Shown here piece by piece: positions 46,968 through 59,760 of a DNA stretch of 64,000 bases. Origin of the DNA: Pyrus communis (lineage: Eukaryota > Streptophyta > Magnoliopsida > Rosales > Rosaceae); the NCBI RefSeq assembly GCF_963583255.1, contig NC_084815.1, positions 744,001-808,000 of the forward strand, given 5' to 3'. A program made the position numbers and the translations under genes. Every line of letters begins with the position of its first letter. Within the stretch, counting starts at the first letter, position 1. The notes under the pieces are model-generated. The model did no database searches. It was not told where the DNA came from and saw only the letters and a program-made list of their open reading frames with translations.

Positions 46968-49792
46968 GCAATTTCGTTATCATATGAGCATGTTAAATAG
47001 TGCAATAGAAAATGATAATTTCTAGATAATCTTTAATTTTTACTTAGGAGCAAAAGCGGATGCATGTATGGACCAGGTGATCCCAAGACCAATCAAAAGT
47101 TCAAAGAAGAGCCTATGAAAACATCTGAGAACCACTCAATGGTATGGGCAAGTGGTGGAAGAGAGAAGATCATGATGGTTGTGCAGATGTTGTGCAACAT
47201 TAGCTCTAAACCAAGAAGAAATATCACCACGGCTCTACTATTCTTAGACCTTGGTTTCAACGAAGGAGAAAAACATGCTCTCTCAATTTCCCACGTATCA
47301 ACTCCCCATTTTTCTTTTTTATTTTTATTTTTTTTAAATTTCAATTAGGTTGTGCCACCTAGCATTTATTTGAGATGGTGTATTACTCAACCATTTATAC
47401 CATATGTTTGACATTGTTATTTCTTATAAAAATCACAATATATAAGTTCATATGATCTCCGAAAAATATTTTGTAACGTACTACGAACTCGTAGTTACTT
47501 GAACCTTCATCTCGTACCATCAAATTCACTAAAATACTAAAGCACAAATTATGACATTTTTATATGTTACATGTTAATAATAAACCTAATTAAAATAATA
47601 AACTGAAATTCTCAATACAAATATAGTTTTTTTAAGTATAAATAACACTTATTTATATGATTTTTAATAACTTTATTTAAACCCATGCGCTAGGTCTAGC
47701 TTGATGCCTAACTAGTGCCTTAGTGTACCTTGATTATGAGTCTATGACCACCCGATGTTAAATCCTGGATCCCCACTGGTTAGGAATTCATTGGAGATAC
47801 TCTAAGGAGTTGGCCACTCACCTTAACTTCGAATCCTTATAATATTAGATTTGTTGATGTGTGAAATCATTATACGTACTCCACATTACTCAATATTTGT
47901 TGTTTACGTATTCAGCTTGACTACAGCCTTAATTTTACCAAAATACCGAAGGTTACAAAAACTTAAAAATAGAAAATTGTAAAATCCAAAAACACCGGCC
48001 TGATGGCGCTCTAAAGTTTTATATTGGGAGAATGGAACCTAGAAATATAAAATATTTAATAGTGGGATATATGAAATTAAAATTGTGATTCGAACAATTA
48101 TTTCCATAAAAGCAGGGGAACACATTTGGGGCTTGCATCGAACGTGCAGGCCTTCATGACTTTTGATCAAAGTTACAATATTAAACACGAAACGGTTCAT
48201 TCTCTTTTAATTATTCACAGATTATTTTTAGAAAATTAATCTTATTTGGATACCATGTAGACATCATTGTTATCGTAATCGTGAATTTGTTTGAAATGTA
48301 TAAATAACTAAATAATCTTCAAATTGAATGAATTATTTTTTAAGATTGTTTTTAAATGATGATACAAAATCGATTATCATTTTGTATCACATCGAAGGAG
48401 GAATGGCTTCTTACCAAACATTATCATTGTAGAATTGAGAAACTCAAAATCCTTATATACGAATCTGACGATGAACAAGTATTGCCGTTCACTGTTCCGT
48501 CTTCGTATGACCAAATTCAAGAAAAAGGGCGATCTGCTAAACTATACATATTGCATTTCTAAATCAATTTTGGTCACGTCTCAACAAACATCACCATTAT
48601 TGTTTTCAACACGATCAGCCATCCTTGTCTTTCATAATCATTATCCTCTCATGCTACTTCCATACCCCACATAAATTGATCCGGACGTTTTTATCTAACA
48701 AGAAAACGAATGTTATAAAGTCATACCACAATCATGGGCACGGTTGAAAATACTTTAATTCAAAATACTTGAAAATACTTTTGATGAAAATGTTTTTGGA
48801 ATCAATCTTTAATAAAAATGCAAGTGAATTAAAAAACATTTTCTCTAAATATGCTTTCATTCATTTTAAAAGTAATTTCAAACAAACTCTACAATGCTTA
48901 CTATAAAGCCAAATGCCCATCATTTCTAGACGAGAGGACTCTAACTAGGGAAATTTCCTGGATAGGAACTATAGAACCACGGGAGATAATTGCTCACTCG
49001 TTGTTTTTACATACCAACTTGGATACATACATGGGAACAAAACTTATTTCCTGACTTATACTGACCACGGGAGATAATTGCTCACTCGTTGTTTTTACAT
49101 ACCAACTTGGATACATACATGGGAACAAAACTTATTTCCTGACTTATACTAAGTCCTTATTTATGTGAGGACATGACATCATTTCATTGTGCATACATAA
49201 TATAGAATTAAAATCGTTCATTCTTTTTATGATTATCAAAGATCGTCTATAGAAAAGTTCATTTATTTTGAAGACTGTTTACCTATCTATATTTGTCGGA
49301 TAGTTCGACAATTATAGTAACAAATAATATCCTTATGATGAACCATCAATTTATTATATTTATATGAATTGACTAAATGTTCTCAGAATCGAATGAATAA
49401 TTCTATAGATGATCTTTAGACGATAATACAGAGAATAAATTTCAATTATAACACATATACAGTAAAATTGTAACACATCATGTGAAAAAGAATATTTCTT
49501 ACTTGTAAAAGAGCTAAATAGTGTCTATATACACATAATTTTTGTCACTTTTTGTAGCCTTTCTGTCAATTTTGCTATTTTATATTTAGCTTTGTCACCT
49601 ATGTTTGTCCTTGTCCGGAAAATTGTGCTGTTTTCAACATATGTAGAAATAATTTTCTATGGGCATATCCATTTTGTATGCATCCAAATCATTCTTCAAA
49701 AACCTTGTTCTCTTACTTATGTATACCTCAACCGTTTGATCTTTCACGCACTCCAGCTAATGATCCCAGTTCATCACTCGTATTTTTCCCTC
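46968..49792. other. Spacer upstream of the peroxidase gene
   Basis: No gene supported. Contains the 88-bp duplication at 48976. The final few hundred bases are the presumed peroxidase promoter. Confidence 0.4.
48976..49151. repeat. Perfect-looking 88-bp tandem duplication
   Basis: ACCACGGGAGATAATTGCTC begins at 48976 and again at 49064. By eye the two copies match throughout up to TTATACT. Confidence 0.93.
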
Positions 49793-49800
49793 TATAAATA
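49793..49800 (+). promoter_or_regulatory. TATA box of the peroxidase gene
   Basis: TATAAATA, 139 bases before the ATG at 49939. It gives a 5' UTR of about 110 bases that includes the (GA)n tract. Confidence 0.7.
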
Positions 49801-49889
49801 TTCCTGTACATTCCCTAATGTTTTCATAAACTAATACTCCTCATCAGCATCAGATCCTTATCATTGTTCTCCTTTAGATTACTAATTTT

Positions 49890-49890
49890 G

Positions 49891-49926
<36 letters not shown>
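49890..49926. repeat. (GA)n microsatellite in the peroxidase 5' UTR
   Basis: About 18 GA units with one AA interruption, ending 13 bases before the ATG at 49939. Confidence 0.92.
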
Positions 49927-49938
49927 CAAACATTTGAG

Positions 49939-51159
49939 ATGAAGATCATTAAGAATTCGATCCTAGCACTTTTCTTTCTTCTTCCTTTTGTAGTGGCTGA
50001 CCTTAGGGTTAATTTCTATACTGCTACCTGCCCCCGAGCTGAATCAATCATACGTCAACTTGTGCAGAAACGGTTTGCAACTGATTCATCTATCACTGGG
50101 GCCTTGCTTCGCATGCATTTCCATGACTGCTTTGTTCGGGTAAGCTACATTCTTACATTGAAACACATTTTTCTATTGTTAATATGTACTTCTACTTCGA
50201 GAAATTATTTTTCTTCTTAATTTAGGTGATATTTTATTAATTAACAGTCAGGATCAAACTGTAAGTGTAATACAATTTTTATTATGTGTTCGAATGTAGA
50301 TTGATACTCGATATCAGTCAATATTTCGTTTCATCAACAATTAACCAATGCACTTTTATACATATTGCAGGGTTGTGATGCATCCATACTTATAGATTCA
50401 ACCAAAAATAAGTCATCTGAAAAATCGGCAGCGCCAAACTTGACTGTACGAGGATACGAGCTTATTGACGAGATCAAGAAAAGCCTAGAGGCTGCATGCC
50501 CTTCAACTGTATCCTGTGCCGATATTGTAACCCTAGCAACCCGGGATTCAGTGGTTCTTGCAGGGGGGCCAAACTATGCTGCTCCAACAGGACGCCGTGA
50601 CGGGCTCGTATCAAACCCTCACGACGTTAACTTGCCTGGTCCATCATTTTCAGTATCTCAGGCATTGCGATCTTTCACTGTCAAAGGGATGACCCTAAAT
50701 GACATGGTGACCCTATTGGGTGCACACACGGTTGGTTTTGCCCACTGTAATTTTTTCCAAGATAGGCTTTCAAATTTTCAAGGGTCAAGATCTCCTGATC
50801 CGTCAATGGATCCAGCTTTGGTTTCAAAGTTGAGCACACTTTGTGCAGCCAGTAACAACCCCACTACATTTTTGGACCAAAACACATCTTCCACTTTTGA
50901 TAACCAGTTCTACAACCAGATTCTTTTTAAAAGAGGTGTGTTGCAGATTGACCAAGAGCTTGCTTCGGATACATCTACGGCTGGTATTGTTTCTGGATTT
51001 GCATCAAACGGCGTGAGGTTCAGTCAGAGCTTTGCAACTGCTATGTTAAAGATGGGGAGTCTCCAGGTTCTGGTTGGAAATGCGGGTGAAATTAGGAAAA
51101 ACTGTAGGGCTTTTAATCCTGCCAAGTCAAAGAACCAAATTATGTTAAGAGGGCTCTAA
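49939..51159 (+). CDS. Class III secretory peroxidase
   Basis: Two exons, 49939-50139 and 50371-51159, encode 329 residues, the normal family size. The single 231-bp intron (CGG/GTAAGC, TTGCAG/GGTTG, phase 0) lies right after the distal haem motif. Residues 1-20 form a signal peptide (ILALFFLLPFVVA). The distal site is RMHFHDCF with Arg58 and His62. The proximal site is LLGAHTVGFAHC with His186. Cysteines fit the usual disulfide set, and GCDASIL carries calcium ligands. It oxidises phenolic substrates with hydrogen peroxide in the cell wall or vacuole. DPSMDPAL, FDNQFYNQI and AGEIRKNCRAF complete the fold. Wording is closest to what I recall of Arabidopsis peroxidases 28 and 57. The upstream in-frame ATG at 49864 is rejected because it would place a GA-repeat-encoded Arg-Glu run before the signal peptide. 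Confidence 0.93.
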
Positions 51160-51397
51160 TTAATTGTTAATTAGTTTCAGTATTCTTTGTTGTGGAGAAT
51201 CTGAAGAAATAAGTCTTACTAAGTCGTTGTGCATGGTGTTAGAAAATCTGAATTTCATTGAATGAATAATAAAGTTACACCATTGTTGTTTATATACAAC
51301 TCTTCACTCTCTCACATAACTCTAACCTTCTAACTAACTTGCCACCTATTACAACAAACTCAACAAGTTAACCAACTCTAAGTTTTATCACTAACTA
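51160..51397. other. Peroxidase 3' flank
   Basis: Presumed 3' UTR. GAATGAATAATAAAG near 51259 contains a polyadenylation-like signal. Confidence 0.4.
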
Positions 51398-52470
51398 TGT
51401 AACAAACCGTCTCGGAATTTACAAAGCAAAAATGGTATTTTTGTATTTTCACTAAATTTGAGGATATTTTTCCTTTAAAAATGATTTTTGGGTCTTAAAT
51501 GGTGTGCCCAAGGATGGCCCACCCCTGATTTGTCCCCCGGTTCCTTTCCCCTTTTCTTTCTTTCTCTGATTTTTTATAACTCTCTCTCTCCGCTCTTCTC
51601 TTCCTGTAACCTCATCTTTCTCTCCCTCCTCTTCTTCTCTCTTTCTTTCTCTCGTGTGACCCCCGGACCTCTCTCTCCCTCTGTGATCTCTCCCTCTTTC
51701 TCAAGTTTGTCACTCACATAAGCAACAACCCCAAACCAACACCACTGGACCTATGAACCTCGGGAAAACTCAAGCAAACCTTGATGACTGTTCATCATCT
51801 TCTCTGACGTGTTTCGTGTTTTTTCGACGTTGGTAAGCTTCTAGAAACCCTTGGCTTGTGTTTTAGGGTTAGATCGAAGGTTGTTTTAAGTGGTGTGTAC
51901 GTGTTAATCGCAGAAAATGGCTCGGAGTAGTTTTTTCAAATTTTCCGGCAAGCACCGTCCCTTCCGAGGAAATTTCCGACCAAACCATGGCGAGTTGGCC
52001 GACGTGCAAGGTATCAATCTCTTCGTCTCGCTGAGTACTACAACTTTCCTTTTTGAATCACCCAATTTTGTTGAGTATCGAAGAAGTTTTGGGCGTTTTA
52101 AGTTTGCCCAGAAACCGGCCAAAACCTTGGCTTGAAAATGGGTCAAACCGACCCATTAACCCAAGGTCCAACCCAATTACCCAAGCCCAAGTCTAAAATC
52201 CAAACCCAGGCATTTAGGCCTGATCACTAAGCCCAAACCCTTGAACACCCAACCCAGTTTCCTTTTATTTAATTTTTGTTTATTTTTATTTTCAAAACCA
52301 AAACCCTTTTAGTTGGACCGGGCTTTCAAGCCCAATACCCTTTAAACCCTAAACCCTATTGGACCCAAACCTTTTAGGCCCAACCCGGTCCAACCCAAAA
52401 CCCTTGCCCCTGTATCTGTTGACTTTGACCTGGTCAACGTTCAGCGTTTACTTTGACTTTGACCGTTGCC
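51398..52470 (+). mobile_element. Possible gypsy-type LTR fragment
   Basis: Starts TGTAACAAACCGTCTCGGAA, resembling the TGTAACACCCCGTC start of plant Del/Tekay-type LTRs. It continues into CT-rich leader-like sequence and then repeated CCCAACCC/GGCCCAA phrases (52140-52400). Short frames (51488, 51904, 51917) are not conserved genes. No partner LTR was found. Confidence 0.4.
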
Positions 52471-52628
52471 TTGTGATAGGAATACGAATAGTACATCACA
52501 TGTTTTTATGTAAATGATGAAAAATTTTATTTTTTAAGTTATTAATTTTTTTAACACACATATCCTACCATTTATATAGTAACATATGATGTACTATTCT
52601 GTGTAACGGTCACAGTAAAAAATCTCTC
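52471..52628. mobile_element. MITE family B, copy 3
   Basis: Contains GTACATCACATGTTTTTATG, AAATTTTATTTTTTAAGTTA and the right end GTAACGGTCACAGTAAAAAA, in the same order as the copies at 1409 and 15886. The left tip is decayed. Confidence 0.7.
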
Positions 52629-55600
52629 TAGAAAAACCAGCAAACCTGTGCAAAGAAATGCAAATTTTCTCTTTCCTCATGCTCTAGCCTCTAGCCCTTA
52701 TAAAAATAAAAATAAATAAAATAAAAATAAAAGCTTTCATTTCTTTATGCTTTGGGTTTTAAAAGAAAATAATGTATTCGTGCTTGTTTTGAGCATTGAA
52801 AATTTGAAAGGCCATAGATTTTTGTTCTTTGTGTTCTTCAAAATTAGGTGTTATTTTTATTTTTTTATAGAAGAAGGGCCTCAACTTATTTTCCCGCACA
52901 GGCCCTTCAAATCAACGGACCGGCCTTATTGACCAACCGAGCCCTATGCAAAAAAAGTGTCTTCGACGTACAAATTTCATAATAAGTGTTGTTCAATTTT
53001 TTAATATTCATTTGAATATCAATAATCGATCTTAAGTCGTCTCATTCATATTGCAAATCAAATTCTCAAGTTTCAAAACCCCAAATCAAATTTCAAACTG
53101 AAGTCTCAAACATGTGAGTTCTGGCTTAAAATAAATGTGAGTTGGCTAAGAAAGATGACGGAAAGGTGTCAAGCAAAAGGAGGAAGAAAGAACCTTCAAG
53201 GTGCCACCATTTCGTCTTGGAAAAAAAAAGGGTTCAAGTTGCGTAAAAAAATTTCTTTCTGAATTCATTTGTTCTAGTGTGCAACAAAAATATCCAAATA
53301 AATCTTATGAGTACAATAAAATTATCCAAATTTAAAACTATATCGTCCAAACGTTTAGGTCGACGTATATTGGGCTTTTTCCTTTTTAGCTTCCAGGGCT
53401 GTTGGACTAACATGACCTAGAGTGCCATCATTGAAAACTAATTTGAGCCTAATTCCTTTCTCCCGCACAACCCCCACCGGGTTATAGCAAAATTATCTTT
53501 CTAAATGAACGATACATAGGCAACCAAAGTAGGTTTAATTACTTCATGAAAAAAGTTTGCCCTTCTAAATGAACAATGCAAAACCAAGTGGGCAAATATG
53601 TTTTGATATTTTTCATCTTTAACATTCACTTTTATCTTTCTTTTTGTCATCACCCGTTTTGCGTACTCTTAGTGAAGTAGGCAGCACGCAGCAATGCCAA
53701 CTCAATTGCCTATACCATGTTAGCTAATTTATGCCTAACTGGTTCATCAAAACATGTTTGCCTATACAATGGGAGATGATCTCACAATCAGCACACTATT
53801 CTAGCAAAAAAAGAAAAGAAAAAGTCCAAAATCATCATCATTTCGGATCTCAATTGTTAAAGTAATCAACTTTAATATGTTATCGATATTTGATCTTTAT
53901 TTCGTTAATATTGATTATTATAGTGACAATATTGGATTTTAATGAGTAACAATTAAAAATTAATTTCTCACTATTGACAGTGCGACTACAAAAGCTACAT
54001 TACTTGGAACGATAAAGGTACCCACAAGCACAGTGAAGATTCCTCGTGCTGTTACTGAAATTGGCAGTTTTCCATTTCTAGCTAAATTCCGAGAGCCTAG
54101 AAAACCTTGTAAACTTGACAGAAATGGAACCCTGCCAAACTCCCAATCCCATGCAACATAATTATTTAATAAACTTACTTGTAGGCTTCAGTTTTTCTTT
54201 CTTCTTTCTCATTAATTTCTTTATGTAGTGTAGAAAACACCGTTTATCTTCTGTTTTTTTTTTTTGTTTTTGGGATAAAATCTACGACTAAGATTGTAGA
54301 AAAGGTATTCCAAGAGACAACGACCACTACCAGCATCTGGTTCTGCTTTTAGGGCACATCCTTTGAGTTTTTCCAGTTTTGCATGCTCACCGTTGAATGA
54401 ACTGAATATTAGACAAAGTGAACGTGTGTATTTGTACCAAACTATCAAAACTAGGCACTTTCGGTCCCAGTTTAATAAAGTTTTTGCGATATATTCGGTT
54501 TACACACATTTGATTAAAATTCTTCCTCAAAAGACCCATCCAAAGTTTATCCAAAAAAAAAAAATCCATCCAAATATATTAAAAATTAGGGTTTTGGATT
54601 TGAGCTTTCAGTGTAATATTTTGCATTCGAAATGACAAATTGAGCGTAATGAGATAAAATTAGGGTAATTTAACTGCAGTTACAAGAAAAATCAACAGTG
54701 TTTGTGGCACAAAATGGGGTGGGGCTATATTCGTGGCCTTAATTTGTTGATTTTTTTGGTAGTGTGCCAAAGCTCCAGCATCACCAACCCTTAAGGTTAA
54801 TATGTGCCTCAACATAAACAGCAATAACCTCTCCCTTTAAAAATGTTAGTCATGTGACCTTGGAAGACAAATCATGTTTTGAGTTTTTCATATTGTAGGT
54901 GGAAGTCTTGCGTTTAAGGACGTCAAAATCTTGAAGCTATCAACATGTGTCAATTGGTTTTATGTTAGATACTCACATCATAACATGTTATATCATTGCC
55001 AAAAAATTTTTTGTTAGTATGTCTAATAGTTTCACATGCTTCTACGTTAGCTAATAAAAATTGTGCATAAATATAGACATAAAAACACCATACATGAAGA
55101 GGCGTGATAAGACATCTCATGTTGAAGATAGAAATCTTGCTTGGAAGGCTTAAAAGATCTTTTGGGTTGGACACCTTCATTTTAATAGATATCTTTTTTC
55201 TTTTTCTTTTTTTGTCAAACATTTTAATAGATATCTCATGTAACACAAAAAAATATGCATCCCTACATCATTAGTTTGTCGAACTAGTTATCAAATCCAG
55301 TAAATTAAATTAGTAACGTCCAAAATTTTTAATTAATTATATTCATGTTTTCAAAGAAGACTCTTTCTCATAAACTAAAATTTTTGCGACAAGTCATATA
55401 AGAAGTTCTAGTGTTCCTAGTTGAAGTAGATATTTTATTTTTTATTTATAAAGCTATATATGGAAAAGGGAATCAAACGTCAGCCTTCGAGTGACCAAAA
55501 TACTAACTGAAGTACAAATTCATTATTGATTAAAGTAGAAAGTGTATGACCATTTGGGGTTCTAACTTCTTCTTTCTACTTTAGTAGAGTAATAAATAAA

Positions 55601-58429
55601 ACTCTAAACTCGAAATACACGTGATCGATCTTGTATTACACCAAAAAATTTAGTTATATATTTTCTTCCAATTTGATTGATATATATGAAAAGATGTTCT
55701 CGTGTTCCTTGATGAATCATAATTTTTATATATACGAGCAATAAAGAAAAAAAAAATCAAACTCGAGACATTGAGTCCAGTAGTACTCTTAACCAACTAG
55801 CTTACAACGGCGTTTGCTGGTTAAAGCCAAAATTGGATGACCATTTAGACATTAAATTTTTTTTCTTCTTTTAGTAGAATAATTAATAGAACTCCGAACT
55901 CGGAATACATGTGATGTCACGTTATGCTGAATATTTCAGTTATATCTATAACATCATCGCTATAGTACTTCTTTTATTTAACTTCCTCCTAAGCATTTAT
56001 ACTATTGTTAAGGAAAGAGTGCTTCATATCTACTATAAAAAAGATATGAATAAAAATTTGTGCATAATGGTAACATCATGTGTATTTCAATGTTCAACTA
56101 AATGTCGAACTAAGCCACTTGGATTATCCTAGCGGTGAGGTTGTGTGATAATTGATGGGAGTAGGTTAGATTCAGGATTTCACTGTAACAAAAGAAAAAA
56201 ATATCGAACTATGCACCTCAAACAATTTTCTTTCTTTCTATCATCATAATTAAGTGATAGTCTACCCTAAGTTAATCTAAATTATGGTGTGCAGACAAAC
56301 ATGGATGTATCTATATTGGTACTACAAATGTGCTCTCTTTACGCACCCAAATTTGAATTTCTGCTCATAATCCGTATGACATTAAACTAAAATATGATCC
56401 TTTCAAAAGATTACAAATAAAGAATTAAAACTTAAGTGCAAAATGAGACGTATGATACTCCTCGTATATAATCTTTAATTCGATGATATAAATATGTAAT
56501 TTGCAGTAATATATGCACGCAGAAAGTAACTGTAAGTGTTTCATGATGAGTAGCTACTTTTTGTTTTGTTTTCTTATCAAATATTATTTATGCCTTTCTT
56601 CCTTTCTGAAAAACTAGCTAGATCCCCAAGCATTGTATATCAAACACGTTCTCAGAAAACAGCTAGATCCCCAAAATATTATGCCTTTCTTCCTTTCAAA
56701 AATAATATTAACCGATCCCTTTCTTTGTACAATTATCATTGTTAGTAGTTTATGTTTTGGCAAACAATATCGTGTGTAGCTCTTGGTTTTTTAAAGTTAC
56801 AAACTATTCAAATACATGCATCTGACACTTAACCAAGAAATATATAATGATAAAAGGCAGTGACATCAAACTAAAAATAATGATTAAAGCAGCCTCCCTT
56901 ATTGTATATCAGGAAATCTAGAAATAAAGGGATATCAGGAAGTGTGAAATGTAAAATGGACAGCACCATAATATTCATACATTGCAGCAATAAACCTTAG
57001 TCATGAAGCAAACACCGTATAACCTGCAGAGTGCAGAGTGCATGCAGATCCTGGAAAACAAAAAGTTAGAAAAACGCATAAAAGCCAGCACAGACACAAA
57101 ACCGCGTCTGAAAAACAGAGTCGGTTCATGTTTTGTTCTCAAAACCCTAATATTATATTGCAACAAAGATAAACCAAAAGCGCTCGATTTTTAAGCCAAC
57201 CTTTACGGCCTCATACCCTCCTCTCGTTTAATGTAAAATAAATAAAAAGATTTAAACTCTGCTAGGTTTGTCTAACGTCACAGAATAAATTATTGCCACC
57301 GTTTTTTGACCATCCATTTGGCCTGTTCCTCCCTCTCATCCTATTTTCTTTAATGGCTTCTTCTTCTACAGCTTTCCAGCTTGCGTTGCTTCCCTTCTCA
57401 GTCACATGCACTTGCTCCTGCTCTCTCAGACCTTAGTTTTCTTGTCCATCTTTCAAACTGCACACCTCTCACAATCATCAATCCTTTTGTTTTACTAATT
57501 TGACCTTTTCTTTTGGCTATTTTCCCATGCAAACCTTGTTCGTATATAGTACGTATACAATACAATGGCATATTATTTCTACATAGACTTTTACTCTCTC
57601 TTATATATTTATCGAGCTAATGAATTGTTGATGTACAAAATCAGTGAGACTTTGGAACAACGTAAAATGTCAAGTTTATGGCCTTTTCAAGGTTGTTTTG
57701 GTCACCTAGTGAAGATACTATGTAAGGAGATAAAAATGGGGAAGCAAACACAAGATGTACGTAATTCATCCTAAGTTAGGCTATGTCCACAAGGGTATAG
57801 GAGTTCTCATTAATATTGAAGAGTTTACACAACATATAGTTCTAACATAATCATCCTTAGTGAGTCCTAATGATAAGTTTAAGTACAATAACAACATTCG
57901 GGATTAATTGTAGGAGAATGGTCTTCTTTTATAGTTGAGGAGAGTCTCTGGCTTCCGCTGCGGTCAATGTAAGACTCTATGAGCTTTATTCTAATGTTGA
58001 CACATGTCCTGTTATGACCGGCATCCTGGTTGGAGAAAAACTCTTGTGCTTCAATAAAGGTACCTCTACACGAATTCTTCAATAGGTCTTTAAAAGTATG
58101 AAGTTAAACGATGCTTGTTAATTTCGAGATTGGTCAAGTTTGATACTCACACGAATTTTCTTTTAAACTTCTCTCCTAATAAATGATGAATTTTTCCTTT
58201 CACTATTTCGAATCACTTATCATTTCTTTGATTGAATATTTATTTAGCCTGGCTATTATCTTTATTCACTATACATTCCCTAACATTATTATTGCTATCA
58301 TGATAATGTTATCATTGACTAGGAATTGAAGCTTTTATACTGCACAGTGCTCTTTACATATTGTATGCAACAACAATTATAAAATCTTATCTCAATAAGC
58401 GGTGTTGACTATGAATTATAAAATGACAA
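52629..58429. other. Long spacer, mostly unassigned
   Basis: AT-rich with no firm gene. It contains an exon-like fragment at 53975-54139. A diverged direct repeat of about 75 bp lies at 55550-55625 and 55838-55915 (shared TTTTAGTAGA.TAAT.AATA and CGAA.TACA.GTGAT). Frames at 55911 and 57003 lack any motif. Confidence 0.4.
53975..54139 (-). other. Exon-like fragment with membrane-protein character
   Basis: On the minus strand an acceptor-like TTGGCAG is followed by about 53 open codons and a donor-like GTGAGA. The peptide includes FLGSRNLARNGKLP and the hydrophobic stretch FTVLVGTFIVPSNVAFVVAL. I do not recognise the family. No companion exons were found, and the stretch just upstream would leave only a 48-bp intron. 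It may be a captured gene fragment. Confidence 0.3.
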
Positions 58430-59760
58430 TATGCTTGGTTTTGCACTCAGTCTTCCGTTAGCTCCCCGTAGTCTGCGTATTTTCTTAAATTCTCTTTCCA
58501 AGTCTTCCTAGAACTTCCTATACCTTTTTTGCCTTAAGTTTCTGTCTCATAATTGCTTCTTCTAACCAAAACATTTATAGGTCTTCAATTCACATGTCCA
58601 AACCACCTTAACTGTTTTTCTCTCATCTTATCTTCAATTACGGCCACTCCTACTCTACATCAGATATCCTCGTTCTTAATCTTGTCATTTCTCATGTGCC
58701 TACACATCCAACGAAGCGTTCTCATCTCTACTATGCTCATTTTTTGCACGTTTGATGCTTGACCGCCAACATTCCATGCCATAGAGCATTGCGGGCCTTA
58801 TTGCCGTCCTATAAAAAGATTTCATTGAGTTTTAGTAACGTACATTTGCCGCACAACACACCTAATGCACTATTATACTTCATTCATCCAACTTGTATTC
58901 TATAGTCGAGATCTCCATCCAATTCTCTGTTATTTTTCAACATAGACCCAAAATAATGAAAGGGCTCACTCTTTTGTATATCATGACCTTCAATCCTCAC
59001 CTCTATCTCATTTGGACCCACATTTCCACTGAACTTGCATTCCATATACTTTGTCTTTAACCTACTTAAGCAAAGACCTTTAGATACCAACCCTTCCCAC
59101 CAAAGGTTAAGCTTCGCATTTACTCCCTCCTATGTTTCATCTATCAACATTATATCATTTGCGAAAAGCATACACTAAGAAATATCATCTTGAATATGTC
59201 TCGTTAACTCATCTATTACCAATACAAAAAGGTAAAGACTTAAAGTTGAGCCTTGGTGCAACCTATGGTTAGCTTTTAGTTTGTCCTTCATGAGTTCTTA
59301 CTACAGTCCTTGCTCCATATCCTTTATTAATTACTTAGATATATGTTACACATACTTCTTTCTCCTCTAGAATCCTCCAAAGAATTTCTCTTGGGACCTT
59401 AACATACACTCTTTTCAAATCTATAAACACCATTTGCAAAGCCTTTTGCATATCTCTGTATCGTTCCATTGATCTCCATAAAGAGATAGATTGTCTCTAT
59501 AGTCGAACACCCTAGCATGAACCTGAATTGATTGTTTGAGACCCGTGTCTCTTACCTCAATTTGTGCTCAATCACTCTCTCTTAAAGCTTCATTACATGA
59601 CTAATTAACTTAATACCCCTATAGTTCACACAACTATTTTATGTAATGAACAGTAGAACTATAACCATAAACCATGTCTCTTTGTCTTTGTGGGAAACGT
59701 ATCAATGAATATTTCCACTCTCTTGGATGATTATTATTATCAACATCAATACAATTCAAG
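58430..59760 (-). mobile_element. Decayed RTE-type LINE reverse transcriptase region
   Basis: Minus-strand pieces in several frames match plant RTE-like LINE pol. They are a CMLFANDIMLIDE segment near 59160, where the catalytic FADD box reads FAND; LCLSRLKTKYMECKF and FHYFGSML at 58884-59090; RTAIRPAMLYG near 58810; and LRWMC and RWFGHV segments at 58600-58720. Stops and shifts separate the pieces. This is an old dead copy. Confidence 0.8.

Noticed and set aside
49864..49938. In-frame upstream ATG of the peroxidase
   Set aside because: It would translate the GA microsatellite into an Arg-Glu run ahead of the signal peptide.
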